Part shown: one piece after another, positions 6,789 through 15,170 of the stretch
How the letters are laid out: every line of letters starts with the position of its first letter
How positions within the stretch are numbered: the first letter of the stretch is position 1
Assembly (NCBI RefSeq): GCF_900156075.1
Contig: NZ_FTMM01000002.1
Location: 124,001 to 188,000, forward strand
Length of the DNA: 64,000 nt
Reading direction: 5' to 3'
Source of the DNA: Chryseobacterium sp. RU37D
Lineage (GTDB): Bacteria; Bacteroidota; Bacteroidia; Flavobacteriales; Weeksellaceae
Notes under the pieces: model-generated
Told to the model about the DNA's origin: nothing
The model's input: only the letters and a program-made list of their open reading frames with translations
The model's database searches: none
Program-made: the position numbers and the translations under genes

Positions 6789-9700
6789 TTAATTTTTTTC
6801 AATATTTAGTTTAAAATTAACCTCATCTATTTCGATTTCGTTAAAATTTGAAAGTGAAGATACAATTTCTATTTTATTTGACAAGACTTCAGATGAAATA
6901 TATTCTTCATTTTTCTTGATATCATTCAAGAAAGGAGTATTTTCTTCCAATGTGATGGAAATTCTGTCTGTCAGGTCAAATTCTTGGTCTTTTCGCAGGT
7001 TCTGAACTCTGTTGATGAATTCTCTTGCAATACCTTCAGATTTTAACTCGTCTGTTAATGTCAAATCTAATGCCACAGTTGTTTTTCCATCAGAAGTTAC
7101 CGTCCATCCCGGAATATCTTTTGTAGAAATTTCTACGTCATCAAGCGTAATTTCGTATCCTTGAACGTCTAATTTTCCTTCTTTTTCTAATATTGAAATC
7201 TGTTCTGCATTAAAATTTGCAATCTCTCCTCCAACCACTTTCATGTCTTTTCCTAATTTTGGACCAAGAACTTTGAAATTCGGTTTTATCTGTTTTACAA
7301 TTAAATCTGCCGCCTCTTCAGCATTGATTAATTGAATTTCTTTTACGTTTACTTCCTGTTTAATCAATTCAGAAACCGCAGCAATTTGCTCCTCAGCTTT
7401 TAAATCTAAGACAGGAATTAATACTTTTTGTAAAGGTTGACGAACTTTTACATTTTCTTTCTTTCTTAAAGAGAAAACCATACTTGTAATGTTCTGCGCT
7501 AAATGCGTTTTTTCAACCAAATCCTGATCGATTAAACTTTCATCAGCAACAGGGAAATCCGTCAAGTGAATAGATTCTGCAGTTTCTTTTCCTGTAACTT
7601 TATTTAAATCCTGATACAACTGATCCATAAAGAACGGAGCGATTGGCGCAGATAATTTAGCAACAGTTTCCAAACAAGTATATAAAGTCTGGTAAGCCGA
7701 GATTTTATCATCCGAATAATCCCCTTTCCAGAAACGTCTTCTGCACAATCTTACGTACCAGTTACTCAAATTATCATTCACAAAAGTGTTGATTGCTCTT
7801 GCAACTCTTGTCGGCTCGTAATCCTCGTAAAATGCTTTTACTTCTTTGATTAATAAATTTAGTTCAGACAAGATCCATCGGTCGATTTCCGGTCTGTTCT
7901 CAACTTCTTTTTCAGAATAATTGAATCCGTCAACGTTCGCATACAAAGCAAAGAACGAATACGTATTGTAAAGTGTTCCGAAGAATTTTCTTCTCGTTTC
8001 ATCAATTCCTTCGATGTCAAATTTCAGGTTTTCCCAAGGATTAGCATTGGAAACCATATACCAACGAGTAGCATCCGGCCCATAAACCGCCAATGTTTCA
8101 AACGGATCAATTCCATTTCCTTTGGATTTTGACATTTTCACGCCGTTTTTATCCAAAACAAGTCCGTTACTCATTACATTTTTATAAGCAACTGAATCAA
8201 AAACCGCCGTTCCGATCGCATGAAGTGTGTAAAACCAACCACGAGTCTGATCAACCCCTTCCGCGATGAAATCTGCCGGGAATGCCTTATTATTGTCTAT
8301 TAATTCTTTATTCTCAAAAGGATAATGCAACTGCGCATAAGGCATTGAACCAGAATCGAACCAAACGTCGATCAGGTCACTTTCACGCTTCATAGCTCTT
8401 CCTGAATCTGAAACAATGATGATTTGGTCAACGATATTTTTGTGTAAATCAACCAAAGCATAATTCTGTTCAGACATATTTCCGATGATAAAACCTTTGT
8501 ACGGATTCTCTTTCATGAATCCAGCTTCAATAGATTTTTCGATCTCGTTGTATAATTCTTCTACGGAACCTATGATTTTTTCTTCTTTCAAATCGTCTGT
8601 TCTCCAGATCGGCAACGGAATTCCCCAATATCTTGAACGAGAAAGGTTCCAGTCGTTTACGTTTTCCAACCAGTTTGCGAAACGTCCTTCTCCTGTTGCT
8701 TTTGGCTTCCAGTTAATTGTTTCATTCAGTTCTACCAAACGGCTTCTCAATGAAGTCATTTTTACAAACCAGGAATCCAACGGATAATATAATAACGGCT
8801 CATCTGTTCTCCAGCTGTGTGGATAACTGTGAACATATTTTTCTACTTTGAAAGCCTTATTTTCTTTTCTTAATTTTAAAGCAATTCTTTCATCTACAGA
8901 AAGATAAGCCTTCAAATCTGCAATGATTGACTTTAAATTTTCTTTCTGAATATTTAATTCCGTATTTTTTTCGTCTTCGCTAAGATATTCACCTTTTACA
9001 TATTCATTCGCAAAACCATAGATCTCATCGCTTACGATAGATAAAAATCTTCCCTGTAAATCTACTAATGGAATTGGGTTTTCATTTTCATCTAAAACCA
9101 ACATTGGCGGAACTTCTGGTTGAGCTTCTTTAGCTACTTTCGCATCATCAGCACCAAAAGTCGGCGCGGTGTGAACTATACCGGTTCCGTCTTCTGTAGT
9201 CACGAAATCTCCGGAGATTACTCTGAACGCATTTTCAGGATTTTGGTAAGGAAGAGCGTACTGTAATAATTGCTCATATTTAATTCCAACCAAATCAGCT
9301 CCTTTGAATTCTGCTAAGATTTGATAAGGGATAACTTTCGTTTCAGAAGTGTAATTTGCAAAATCTTCGTCTGTTCCTTCAGCATATTTTTTAGCAAACT
9401 GTTTTCCAACTAAATTTTTTGCTAAAACAACATTAACTGGCTCAAAAGTATATTGATTGAAAGTTTTAACTAAAACATAATCGATTTTCGGACCTACTGT
9501 CAAAGCTGTATTTGAAGGCAACGTCCATGGAGTTGTCGTCCAAGCTAGGAAATGTACGTCTCCAAAACCTTGTAAAAACGAAGGCAGTGTTTCCGGTAAT
9601 GTTTTGAATTGAGAAACAACTGTTGTGTCAGAAACATCACGGTAAGCTCCCGGTTGGTTTACTTCGTGTGAAGAAAGTCCGGTTCCTGCTTTTGGAGAAT

Positions 9701-10244
9701 AAGGCTGGATCGTGTAGCCTTTATACAATAATCCTTTATCGTACAATTGTTTCAACAGCCACCAAACGGTCTCCATGTATTTTGATTTGTACGTGATATA
9801 CGGATCATCAAGATCAACCCAATAACCGATTTTCTCGGTAAGGTTGTTCCAAACGTCTGTATAACGCATTACCGCTTCACGACAAGCTTTGTTATAATCT
9901 TCAATTGAAATTTTTTTGCCAATATCTTCTTTAGTGATTCCTAATTCTTTTTCCACGCCAAGCTCTACAGGAAGTCCGTGTGTATCCCAACCCGCTTTAC
10001 GGAAAACCTGCTTCCCGTTCTGGGTCTGATAACGACAGAAAATATCCTTCAATGCTCTGGCCATTACGTGGTGAATTCCAGGCATACCGTTTGCTGAAGG
10101 CGGACCTTCGTAAAAAACAAACTCAGGTTGCCCCTCACGAATCTCAACACTCTTATTGAAAGTTTTGTTCTGTTTCCAGAATTCCGCTACATTCTTTGCT
10201 ACGTCAATAAGGTTGAGGTTTTTGTATTCTTTAAATTGGCTCAT
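6789..10244 (-). CDS. ileS: isoleucyl-tRNA synthetase
   Basis: Charges tRNA-Ile. The 1151-residue protein carries the class I motif PPSANGMPGIHH near residue 49, the editing domain (WTTTPWTLPSNTAL and GTGIVHTAPTFGADD), KMSKSKGNGIDP, and the C-terminal anticodon-binding domain. Length and motif set fit the long bacterial/eukaryotic-type IleRS common in Bacteroidetes. The start MSQFKEYKNLNLIDVAKNVAEFW is preceded by a -7 box. It heads an operon with the DksA-like gene, two small genes, lspA and the SanA-like gene; ileS-lspA linkage is widespread in bacteria. Confidence 0.98.
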   Translation of the reverse strand: MSQFKEYKNLNLIDVAKNVAEFWKQNKTFNKSVEIREGQPEFVFYEGPPSANGMPGIHHVMARALKDIFCRYQTQNGKQVFRKAGWDTHGLPVELGVEKELGITKEDIGKKISIEDYNKACREAVMRYTDVWNNLTEKIGYWVDLDDPYITYKSKYMETVWWLLKQLYDKGLLYKGYTIQPYSPKAGTGLSSHEVNQPGAYRDVSDTTVVSQFKTLPETLPSFLQGFGDVHFLAWTTTPWTLPSNTALTVGPKIDYVLVKTFNQYTFEPVNVVLAKNLVGKQFAKKYAEGTDEDFANYTSETKVIPYQILAEFKGADLVGIKYEQLLQYALPYQNPENAFRVISGDFVTTEDGTGIVHTAPTFGADDAKVAKEAQPEVPPMLVLDENENPIPLVDLQGRFLSIVSDEIYGFANEYVKGEYLSEDEKNTELNIQKENLKSIIADLKAYLSVDERIALKLRKENKAFKVEKYVHSYPHSWRTDEPLLYYPLDSWFVKMTSLRSRLVELNETINWKPKATGEGRFANWLENVNDWNLSRSRYWGIPLPIWRTDDLKEEKIIGSVEELYNEIEKSIEAGFMKENPYKGFIIGNMSEQNYALVDLHKNIVDQIIIVSDSGRAMKRESDLIDVWFDSGSMPYAQLHYPFENKELIDNNKAFPADFIAEGVDQTRGWFYTLHAIGTAVFDSVAYKNVMSNGLVLDKNGVKMSKSKGNGIDPFETLAVYGPDATRWYMVSNANPWENLKFDIEGIDETRRKFFGTLYNTYSFFALYANVDGFNYSEKEVENRPEIDRWILSELNLLIKEVKAFYEDYEPTRVARAINTFVNDNLSNWYVRLCRRRFWKGDYSDDKISAYQTLYTCLETVAKLSAPIAPFFMDQLYQDLNKVTGKETAESIHLTDFPVADESLIDQDLVEKTHLAQNITSMVFSLRKKENVKVRQPLQKVLIPVLDLKAEEQIAAVSELIKQEVNVKEIQLINAEEAADLIVKQIKPNFKVLGPKLGKDMKVVGGEIANFNAEQISILEKEGKLDVQGYEITLDDVEISTKDIPGWTVTSDGKTTVALDLTLTDELKSEGIAREFINRVQNLRKDQEFDLTDRISITLEENTPFLNDIKKNEEYISSEVLSNKIEIVSSLSNFNEIEIDEVNFKLNIEKN

Positions 10245-10279
10245 TGTAATATATCAATATCGTTGATTAATTAAGTTGG

Positions 10280-10287
10280 CAAATTTA
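10280..10287 (-). promoter_or_regulatory. -7 box for the ileS operon
   Basis: TAAATTTG on the minus strand, 35 nt upstream of the ileS start. No clear -33 TTG. Confidence 0.5.
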
Positions 10288-10478
10288 CTAAAATTTGTCG
10301 GTTTATAATATATGTTTTATTTTGATATTTCCTATTAAAAAGTTCTGTTTCAGAAATATAAATGGTGGGATTGGTTTTTTGTGGATTGTGAATTGTAAAA
10401 TGTGCTTTTTTGAATTGAATTTTAAACACAATAGCACTAATGTTTTCACAAATATCACAGATTTTTGCCAAGTGGCGG

Positions 10479-10556
10479 ATCAATAGGAGCGGACTAAAGT
10501 CCGCTTTCAAAATGATAGATTTGAATTTGGTTTTAACCAAAACTTAAAATAATCTC
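10479..10556. repeat. dispersed REP-like palindrome, copy 2
   Basis: AGCGGACT-AA-AGTCCGCT at 10488-10505 with the same flanks as the copy at 4412-4496 (ATCAATAGG before, TTTCAAAA after), followed by GGTTTTAACC. The core loop is inverted relative to copy 1 while the flanks keep the same orientation. Confidence 0.75.
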
Positions 10557-10652
10557 GCAGATTTTTGACGCAATCATCCGTGAAAATCTGTGAAATCAGT
10601 GGGAGATAGAAGAATTTTTCGTAATTTTAAAATAGCACTTAAAACCATTTGT

Positions 10653-12326
10653 ATGAAAATCTTTCTCCGACTGATTATTTTTATTGACCTAATCAATAGT
10701 ATTACAACATTTGCTCAAAATTATCCACAAGGTTATTTCAGAAATCCTTTAAATATTCCTATCAATCTCGCCGCCAATTTCGGGGCAGTTCGTTCCAATC
10801 ATTTCCACATGGGATTAGATATTCGAACCAACAGTCAGGAAAACTTACCTGTCGTTTCCGCTGCAGATGGGTATGTAAGCCGAATAAAAGTTGAAAGATA
10901 TGGTTTTGGAAATGCAGTTTATGTTACTCATCCAAATGGTTATACAACAGTTTACGCTCATTTAAATAAATATTTCGATCAACTTGATAAATACGTAAAA
11001 GACCAACAATACAAAGACGAAAAATGGGAACAGGATATTAGTTTTTCGCCTAACCAATTTCCTGTGACGAAAGGACAGCTCATTGCTTTAAGCGGAAATA
11101 CGGGAGGTTCCGCAGGACCGCATCTGCATTTTGAAATCAGAGATACAAAAACAGAAGAATGTATCAATCCTTTGCTGTTTGGATTTAATATTCCTGATGG
11201 GATTGCTCCGATTATAAGTGGATTGTATTGGTATGACCGTCGGTTTAGTACGTATGAACCGGGAGCAAATGGAATTGCTGTAAAAAAAGCGGGAAATGTT
11301 TATACTTCAAACGTAATTCAAGTGGATTCTCCTCAGATAAGTTTTGCTATAAAAGCGGTGGATAAAGCCAATCAAGGTTTTAATTTGGGAATTTACGATG
11401 CCGAATTATTAATGGATGGAAAATTGGTTTATAGTTTTAAAATTGATAGAATTCATTACAATGATACACGTTATATCAACGGCTGTGTAGATTATACAAA
11501 ATTTATCCGCGATAAAATGAGTATTCAACATTTATCGAATTTGCCGGGAATGAAATTGCCGAATTATAGTTCCGGTTCGGATGGAATTATTAATCTTCAG
11601 GATAATGAAGTTCACAATATTGAAATTATTTTAAAAGATGTCAACGGAAATACAAGTCGATTGATAACAAAAGTTCAGTTGAGTAATTCATCAGAAAAAA
11701 TTTCATCAAACAATAAAACACTTTCTCCAAACGAATCAAAAACAATTAAAACAGAAAATGCAGAAATCAATTTAAGCAAAAATGCGGCTTACGATGCGGT
11801 GAATTTTAATATGTACGAAAAATCTGATGCAGAAGCAGTTTCAGGTGCTATAATTTTAAATAGCCCTTACATTCCGATTCATGATTATTATAGTTTAAAA
11901 ATTAAACCCAATAGAAAATTATCGAACGAAGAGAAGGATAAAACAGTTTTAGAACTCAACTACGGAAGCGATAAAAATATCATCAAAGCAAAATGGAATG
12001 GTGATTGGGCAGAAGGACAATTCAACAGGCTCGGAACGGCAAGATTATTAGTGGATAATAATTTACCATTTGTTTCTCCAAGCTGGAAAGAAGGGGCAAT
12101 TCTGAGTTCAGGTTCTTTAAGATTAAAAGGAACAACAAAGGTTGGTGACATCGAATCTTTCCGAGCAGAATTGGATGGAAAATGGCTGCGTTTTGCCAGA
12201 GTAAAAGATGATTTTGTCTATGTTTTTGATGAAAAATGCCCGAAAGGTTCGGGTTCTCATACATTAAAAGTGACAACTATCAATACGGCTGGAAATACAA
12301 ATACGCAGACTTTTACTTTTCAATGA
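10653..12326 (+). CDS. M23-family zinc metallopeptidase (secreted)
   Basis: The start at ATG 10653 gives a clean signal peptide (MKIFLRLIIFIDLINSITTFAQ); the longer frame from 10590 begins inside a dispersed repeat. The 557-residue protein has an N-terminal LytM/M23 domain with zinc ligands in HMGLD (His52, Asp56) and HLHFE (His159), plus His103 and His157, the pattern of active peptidoglycan endopeptidases. The remaining roughly 390 residues are strand-rich, ending in an Ig-like segment. It probably acts on cell-wall cross-links in the periplasm. It is followed by an intergenic repeat, then the pigment cluster. Confidence 0.92.
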   Translation: MKIFLRLIIFIDLINSITTFAQNYPQGYFRNPLNIPINLAANFGAVRSNHFHMGLDIRTNSQENLPVVSAADGYVSRIKVERYGFGNAVYVTHPNGYTTVYAHLNKYFDQLDKYVKDQQYKDEKWEQDISFSPNQFPVTKGQLIALSGNTGGSAGPHLHFEIRDTKTEECINPLLFGFNIPDGIAPIISGLYWYDRRFSTYEPGANGIAVKKAGNVYTSNVIQVDSPQISFAIKAVDKANQGFNLGIYDAELLMDGKLVYSFKIDRIHYNDTRYINGCVDYTKFIRDKMSIQHLSNLPGMKLPNYSSGSDGIINLQDNEVHNIEIILKDVNGNTSRLITKVQLSNSSEKISSNNKTLSPNESKTIKTENAEINLSKNAAYDAVNFNMYEKSDAEAVSGAIILNSPYIPIHDYYSLKIKPNRKLSNEEKDKTVLELNYGSDKNIIKAKWNGDWAEGQFNRLGTARLLVDNNLPFVSPSWKEGAILSSGSLRLKGTTKVGDIESFRAELDGKWLRFARVKDDFVYVFDEKCPKGSGSHTLKVTTINTAGNTNTQTFTFQ

Positions 12327-12340
12327 TAATTTCGATTAAA

Positions 12341-12425
12341 CACTAATGTCACAAATATCACAAAAAATAAATACAATCATCTATGAAAAATTGTGTCAAT
12401 CTGTGGTTAAAATTTCAGAGGAAGC
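12341..12425. repeat. degenerate ATCTGTG-type intergenic repeat
   Basis: AACACTAATGTCACAAATATCACAAA followed by a tract ending TCAATCTGTGGTTAAAATT resembles repeats at about 10441-10475 and 10553-10605. No coding function was seen. Confidence 0.4.
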
Positions 12426-12446
12426 GATCTTTTAATTTTAATTAAA

Positions 12447-12454
12447 TAAATTTG
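12447..12454 (+). promoter_or_regulatory. -7 box for the aryl-acid ligase gene
   Basis: TAAATTTG lies 20 nt before the TTG start at 12475, supporting that start and a very short leader. Confidence 0.5.
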
Positions 12455-12474
12455 TCTTCTAAAAATAAAAACCA

Positions 12475-13767
12475 TTGGAATTCTATCCATCAATCGAAAA
12501 ATCGGACATTCAGGAAATAAAAAAGTTTCAGGAGCAAAAACTTCAGGAATTATTGACTTATCTTGAAACTCAATCACCTTTTTATCAAAAATTATTCAAA
12601 GAAAATAATATCAATATTTCGGATATTCAGACGTTGGAAGATTTGCAGAAAATCCCGACAACGACGAAAAACGATATTCAACAGAATAACGATGATTTCT
12701 TTTGCATTACTCCTGATAAAATTGTGGATTACAGCACGACATCAGGAACTTTAGGCGATCCCGTAACTTTCGGATTGTCCGACAACGACCTTGAAAGACT
12801 GGCTTACAATGAAGCGATTTCTTTCGCGTGTGCAGGAATCCAAAAAGGTGATGTTGTACAGATGATTACAACGATCGATAAAAGATTCATGGCCGGACTT
12901 GCCTATTTTTTAGGCCTGAGAAAAATGGGAGCAAGCGTTGTAAGAATGGGACCCGGAATTCCGGAATTGCAATGGGATTCGATTTTTAGATATAAGCCCA
13001 AATATTTAATTACCGTTCCTTCATTTTTGTTAAAAATGATCGATTATGCTGAGAAACACGGGATTGATTATAAGAATTCCAGTGTTTATGGAGCAGTTTG
13101 CATTGGGGAAAGCATAAAAAATCAGGATTTTACGGATAATATTTTATCTCAGAAAATTAAGGAAAAGTGGAATATTAAATTATTCTCAACCTACGCTTCG
13201 ACAGAAATGAGCACGGCATTTACAGAATGTGAGTTTCAAATCGGCGGACATCAACATCCTGAATTAATCATTACTGAAATTCTCGATGATGACGGAAATG
13301 TGGTAAAAGAAGGCGAAAGCGGAGAATTAACGATCACAACTTTAGGCGTAGAAGCACTTCCTTTATTAAGATTTAAAACGGGAGATATTGTAAAAGCACA
13401 TTATAAACCTTGTGAATGCGGACGAAATACGATGAGGTTAGGTCCTGTTATCGGACGAAAACAGCAGATGATAAAATACAAGGGAACAACTTTGTATCCG
13501 CCTGCAATGAACGATATTTTAAATGATTTCAACAATATTTTGTGTTATCAGATTGTTATTCAGTCGAATGAAATCGGGCTGGACGAAATTATCATTAAAA
13601 TAAGCACAGACAGTGATTCTGAAAGCTTTGTAAATGAAGTCAGAGATCATTTCAGGGCAAAACTGAGGGTAAGTCCGAAAATTGAATTAATTGATTTTGA
13701 TGTTTTGTCTAAAATCGTATTTAATCCAAACAGCAGAAAGTCGATTACGTTTACAGATTTAAGATAG
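12475..13767 (+). CDS. PaaK-like AMP-dependent ligase, aryl-acid activation for flexirubin
   Basis: A 430-residue ANL-superfamily adenylate-forming enzyme of the phenylacetate-CoA ligase type. The phosphate-binding loop STTSGTLGD (87-95), YASTE (240-244), RFKTGD (299-304) and the PCECGR cysteine motif (312-317) are present. In the aryl-polyene pathway such a ligase activates 4-coumarate (or a related acid) and loads it on an acyl carrier protein or CoA. No ATG is available near the N-terminus; the TTG at 12475 follows a -7 box closely. It is convergent with the halogenase-like gene, with a bidirectional terminator between them. The substrate is inferred from context. Confidence 0.87.
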   Translation: MEFYPSIEKSDIQEIKKFQEQKLQELLTYLETQSPFYQKLFKENNINISDIQTLEDLQKIPTTTKNDIQQNNDDFFCITPDKIVDYSTTSGTLGDPVTFGLSDNDLERLAYNEAISFACAGIQKGDVVQMITTIDKRFMAGLAYFLGLRKMGASVVRMGPGIPELQWDSIFRYKPKYLITVPSFLLKMIDYAEKHGIDYKNSSVYGAVCIGESIKNQDFTDNILSQKIKEKWNIKLFSTYASTEMSTAFTECEFQIGGHQHPELIITEILDDDGNVVKEGESGELTITTLGVEALPLLRFKTGDIVKAHYKPCECGRNTMRLGPVIGRKQQMIKYKGTTLYPPAMNDILNDFNNILCYQIVIQSNEIGLDEIIIKISTDSDSESFVNEVRDHFRAKLRVSPKIELIDFDVLSKIVFNPNSRKSITFTDLR

Positions 13768-13792
13768 TGACACCTTCAAAATACTATAAAAC

Positions 13793-13827
13793 AAAAACGG
13801 TCTGAAAAATCTCAGACCGTTTTTTTA
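13793..13827. terminator. bidirectional terminator
   Basis: A 13-bp stem (13793-13805 with 13812-13824) with A-run and T-run arms serves both the ligase gene and the opposing flavoprotein gene. Confidence 0.85.
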
Positions 13828-15072
13828 TGCTTGTTGTTGTTTTTCTGTTTTAATAAACTCTGCAAGATTTTTTATCGCAGTATCGTGTATTCTCACAAAA
13901 GTATTTTTCTTGTTCCAAACGTAGCCTGCCAAAACTGCACAGATTTTTCTTTTCACATCAGGGTTTTCCGGTTGGTGGAAAAATAATTCCTGAAGATTTC
14001 CAGTGTACCATTCTTTTACGTAGGTGGTGAAAACATCAACACCATATAAAATATAATCTGCAAATTCGGTCTGCCAGTCTACTTTTTCGCCATTAAGCTG
14101 TCTTAAAGCCAATTTTGCTGCGGTCATTCCGCCCTCGGTTGCAAATGCCATTCCTGAAGAGAAAACCGGATCAAGAAATTCCGAAGCATTTCCTGTCAAT
14201 GCAAAACCATCTCCAAATAACTTTTTTACGGAGCACGAATAATCTTTCAAATGTCTCGGTTCAAAAAGGAAGTCCACGTTTCCAAAACGCTTAACATAAT
14301 AATCAGAGAGAGAAATAGCTTTTCTCAAAGCTTCTGCAGTATCTCCGTTTTCAGAAAGCTTATCAATATATTCAGTTGGGCCGACAATTCCTACACTCGT
14401 ATTTCCATTTGAGAAAGGAATGACCCAAAGCCAAACTTCAGTTTCAATAATATCAAAAGAAATCAAAGTTCCTTCCGTTCCTTCTTCTCTATTAACATCT
14501 TTTACATGAGAGAAAATCGCAGAGTGTGGTGATAATTTCGAAGGTTTTTCCAAATCTAAAAGTCTCGGTAAAACTCTTCCGTAACCGCTTGAATCGATCA
14601 CAAATTTTGCATGAATTTCCTTAGTTTCACCGTTTTTGTTTTTTACGGTTGTGATAGAATCTGTTCCGTTAAATTCAATACCGATCACTTCAGTTTCAAA
14701 TTCAAGATCAATACCTTTATTAATCACTTCCTGAGCCAAAACGTTATCAAAATCAGCTCTGGGAACCTGCCAAGTCCAGTCCCAGCCTTCACCAAATTTA
14801 TTACTGAAATCAAAAATGCAGACTTCGTTGCCTCTTAAAAAACGGGCACCCAGTTTTTTTTCAAAGCCCATTTTATCCAGTGCAGGAAATAATCCGGCCT
14901 CTTCAAAATGATCCATCACGCGTGGAATCAAACTTTCCCCAACAACCAGCCTCGGAAACTTTGTTTTTTCTACAACTTTCACGTTGACATTGTTGTTATT
15001 TAAGTATGAAGAAGATACACAGCCAGACGGCCCGGCCCCGATTACAAGCACGTCAACAAATTCTTTGCTCAT
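13825..15072 (-). CDS. FAD-dependent halogenase/monooxygenase-like protein
   Basis: A 415-residue flavoprotein with an N-terminal dinucleotide-binding motif (VIGAGPSGC) and VVGESLIPRV, characteristic of the tryptophan-halogenase-like family. WLWVIP, matching the halogenase WxWxIP motif, lies near the middle. Chlorinated flexirubins have been reported, so ring chlorination of the phenyl or resorcinol part is possible. Many homologues are plain hydroxylases or have no known reaction, and I cannot confirm the catalytic lysine by eye. It is divergent from the ammonia-lyase gene with a shared promoter region. Confidence 0.78.
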   Translation of the reverse strand: MSKEFVDVLVIGAGPSGCVSSSYLNNNNVNVKVVEKTKFPRLVVGESLIPRVMDHFEEAGLFPALDKMGFEKKLGARFLRGNEVCIFDFSNKFGEGWDWTWQVPRADFDNVLAQEVINKGIDLEFETEVIGIEFNGTDSITTVKNKNGETKEIHAKFVIDSSGYGRVLPRLLDLEKPSKLSPHSAIFSHVKDVNREEGTEGTLISFDIIETEVWLWVIPFSNGNTSVGIVGPTEYIDKLSENGDTAEALRKAISLSDYYVKRFGNVDFLFEPRHLKDYSCSVKKLFGDGFALTGNASEFLDPVFSSGMAFATEGGMTAAKLALRQLNGEKVDWQTEFADYILYGVDVFTTYVKEWYTGNLQELFFHQPENPDVKRKICAVLAGYVWNKKNTFVRIHDTAIKNLAEFIKTEKQQQA

Positions 15073-15073
15073 C

Positions 15074-15109
15074 TTTGATTTTTTATTTTAATAATAACTT
15101 CTATCTTTG
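15074..15109 (+). promoter_or_regulatory. promoter of the tyrosine ammonia-lyase operon
   Basis: TATCTTTG at 15102-15109 is preceded by TTTG at 15074-15077. The 24-nt spacing is one more than the usual range. It overlaps the divergent promoter. Confidence 0.5.
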
Positions 15110-15112
15110 CCG

Positions 15113-15144
15113 CAAAATTAATGACAATTAATTAATAATTACAA
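15113..15144 (-). promoter_or_regulatory. promoter of the halogenase-like gene
   Basis: On the minus strand TTG (15144-15142), a 21-nt spacer and TAATTTTG (15120-15113) match the TTG-N17-23-TAnnTTTG consensus. It is the best-formed promoter in the window. Confidence 0.6.
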
Positions 15145-15170
15145 TATTATCTATTTATTACTTTTAATTA

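Larger units (their letters stand above)
10245..10652. other. intergenic region between divergent ileS and M23 peptidase genes
   Basis: About 400 bases without a convincing gene. Short open frames on both strands have no recognisable domain and cross repeats. The region holds the ileS -7 box, a REP-like palindrome (10479-10556), and degenerate repeats rich in ATCTGTGAAA and ATCACAGATTTTT, also seen near 4340 and 12345. Confidence 0.6.

Noticed and set aside
8485..8787. 100-residue plus-strand ORF inside ileS
   Set aside because: Antisense shadow of a strongly conserved synthetase; no family features.
10271..10540. 89-residue minus-strand ORF upstream of ileS, and a 63-residue ORF opposite it
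   Set aside because: No recognisable domain. It crosses a REP-like repeat and degenerate repeats, and it contains the ileS promoter region.
10590..10652. Longer N-terminus for the M23 peptidase
   Set aside because: It would bury the signal peptide and begins inside a degenerate repeat; ATG 10653 gives a standard signal sequence.
12022..12276. Overlapping minus-strand ORFs in the M23 peptidase gene
   Set aside because: Composition typical of antisense frames; the plus-strand gene has clear motifs.
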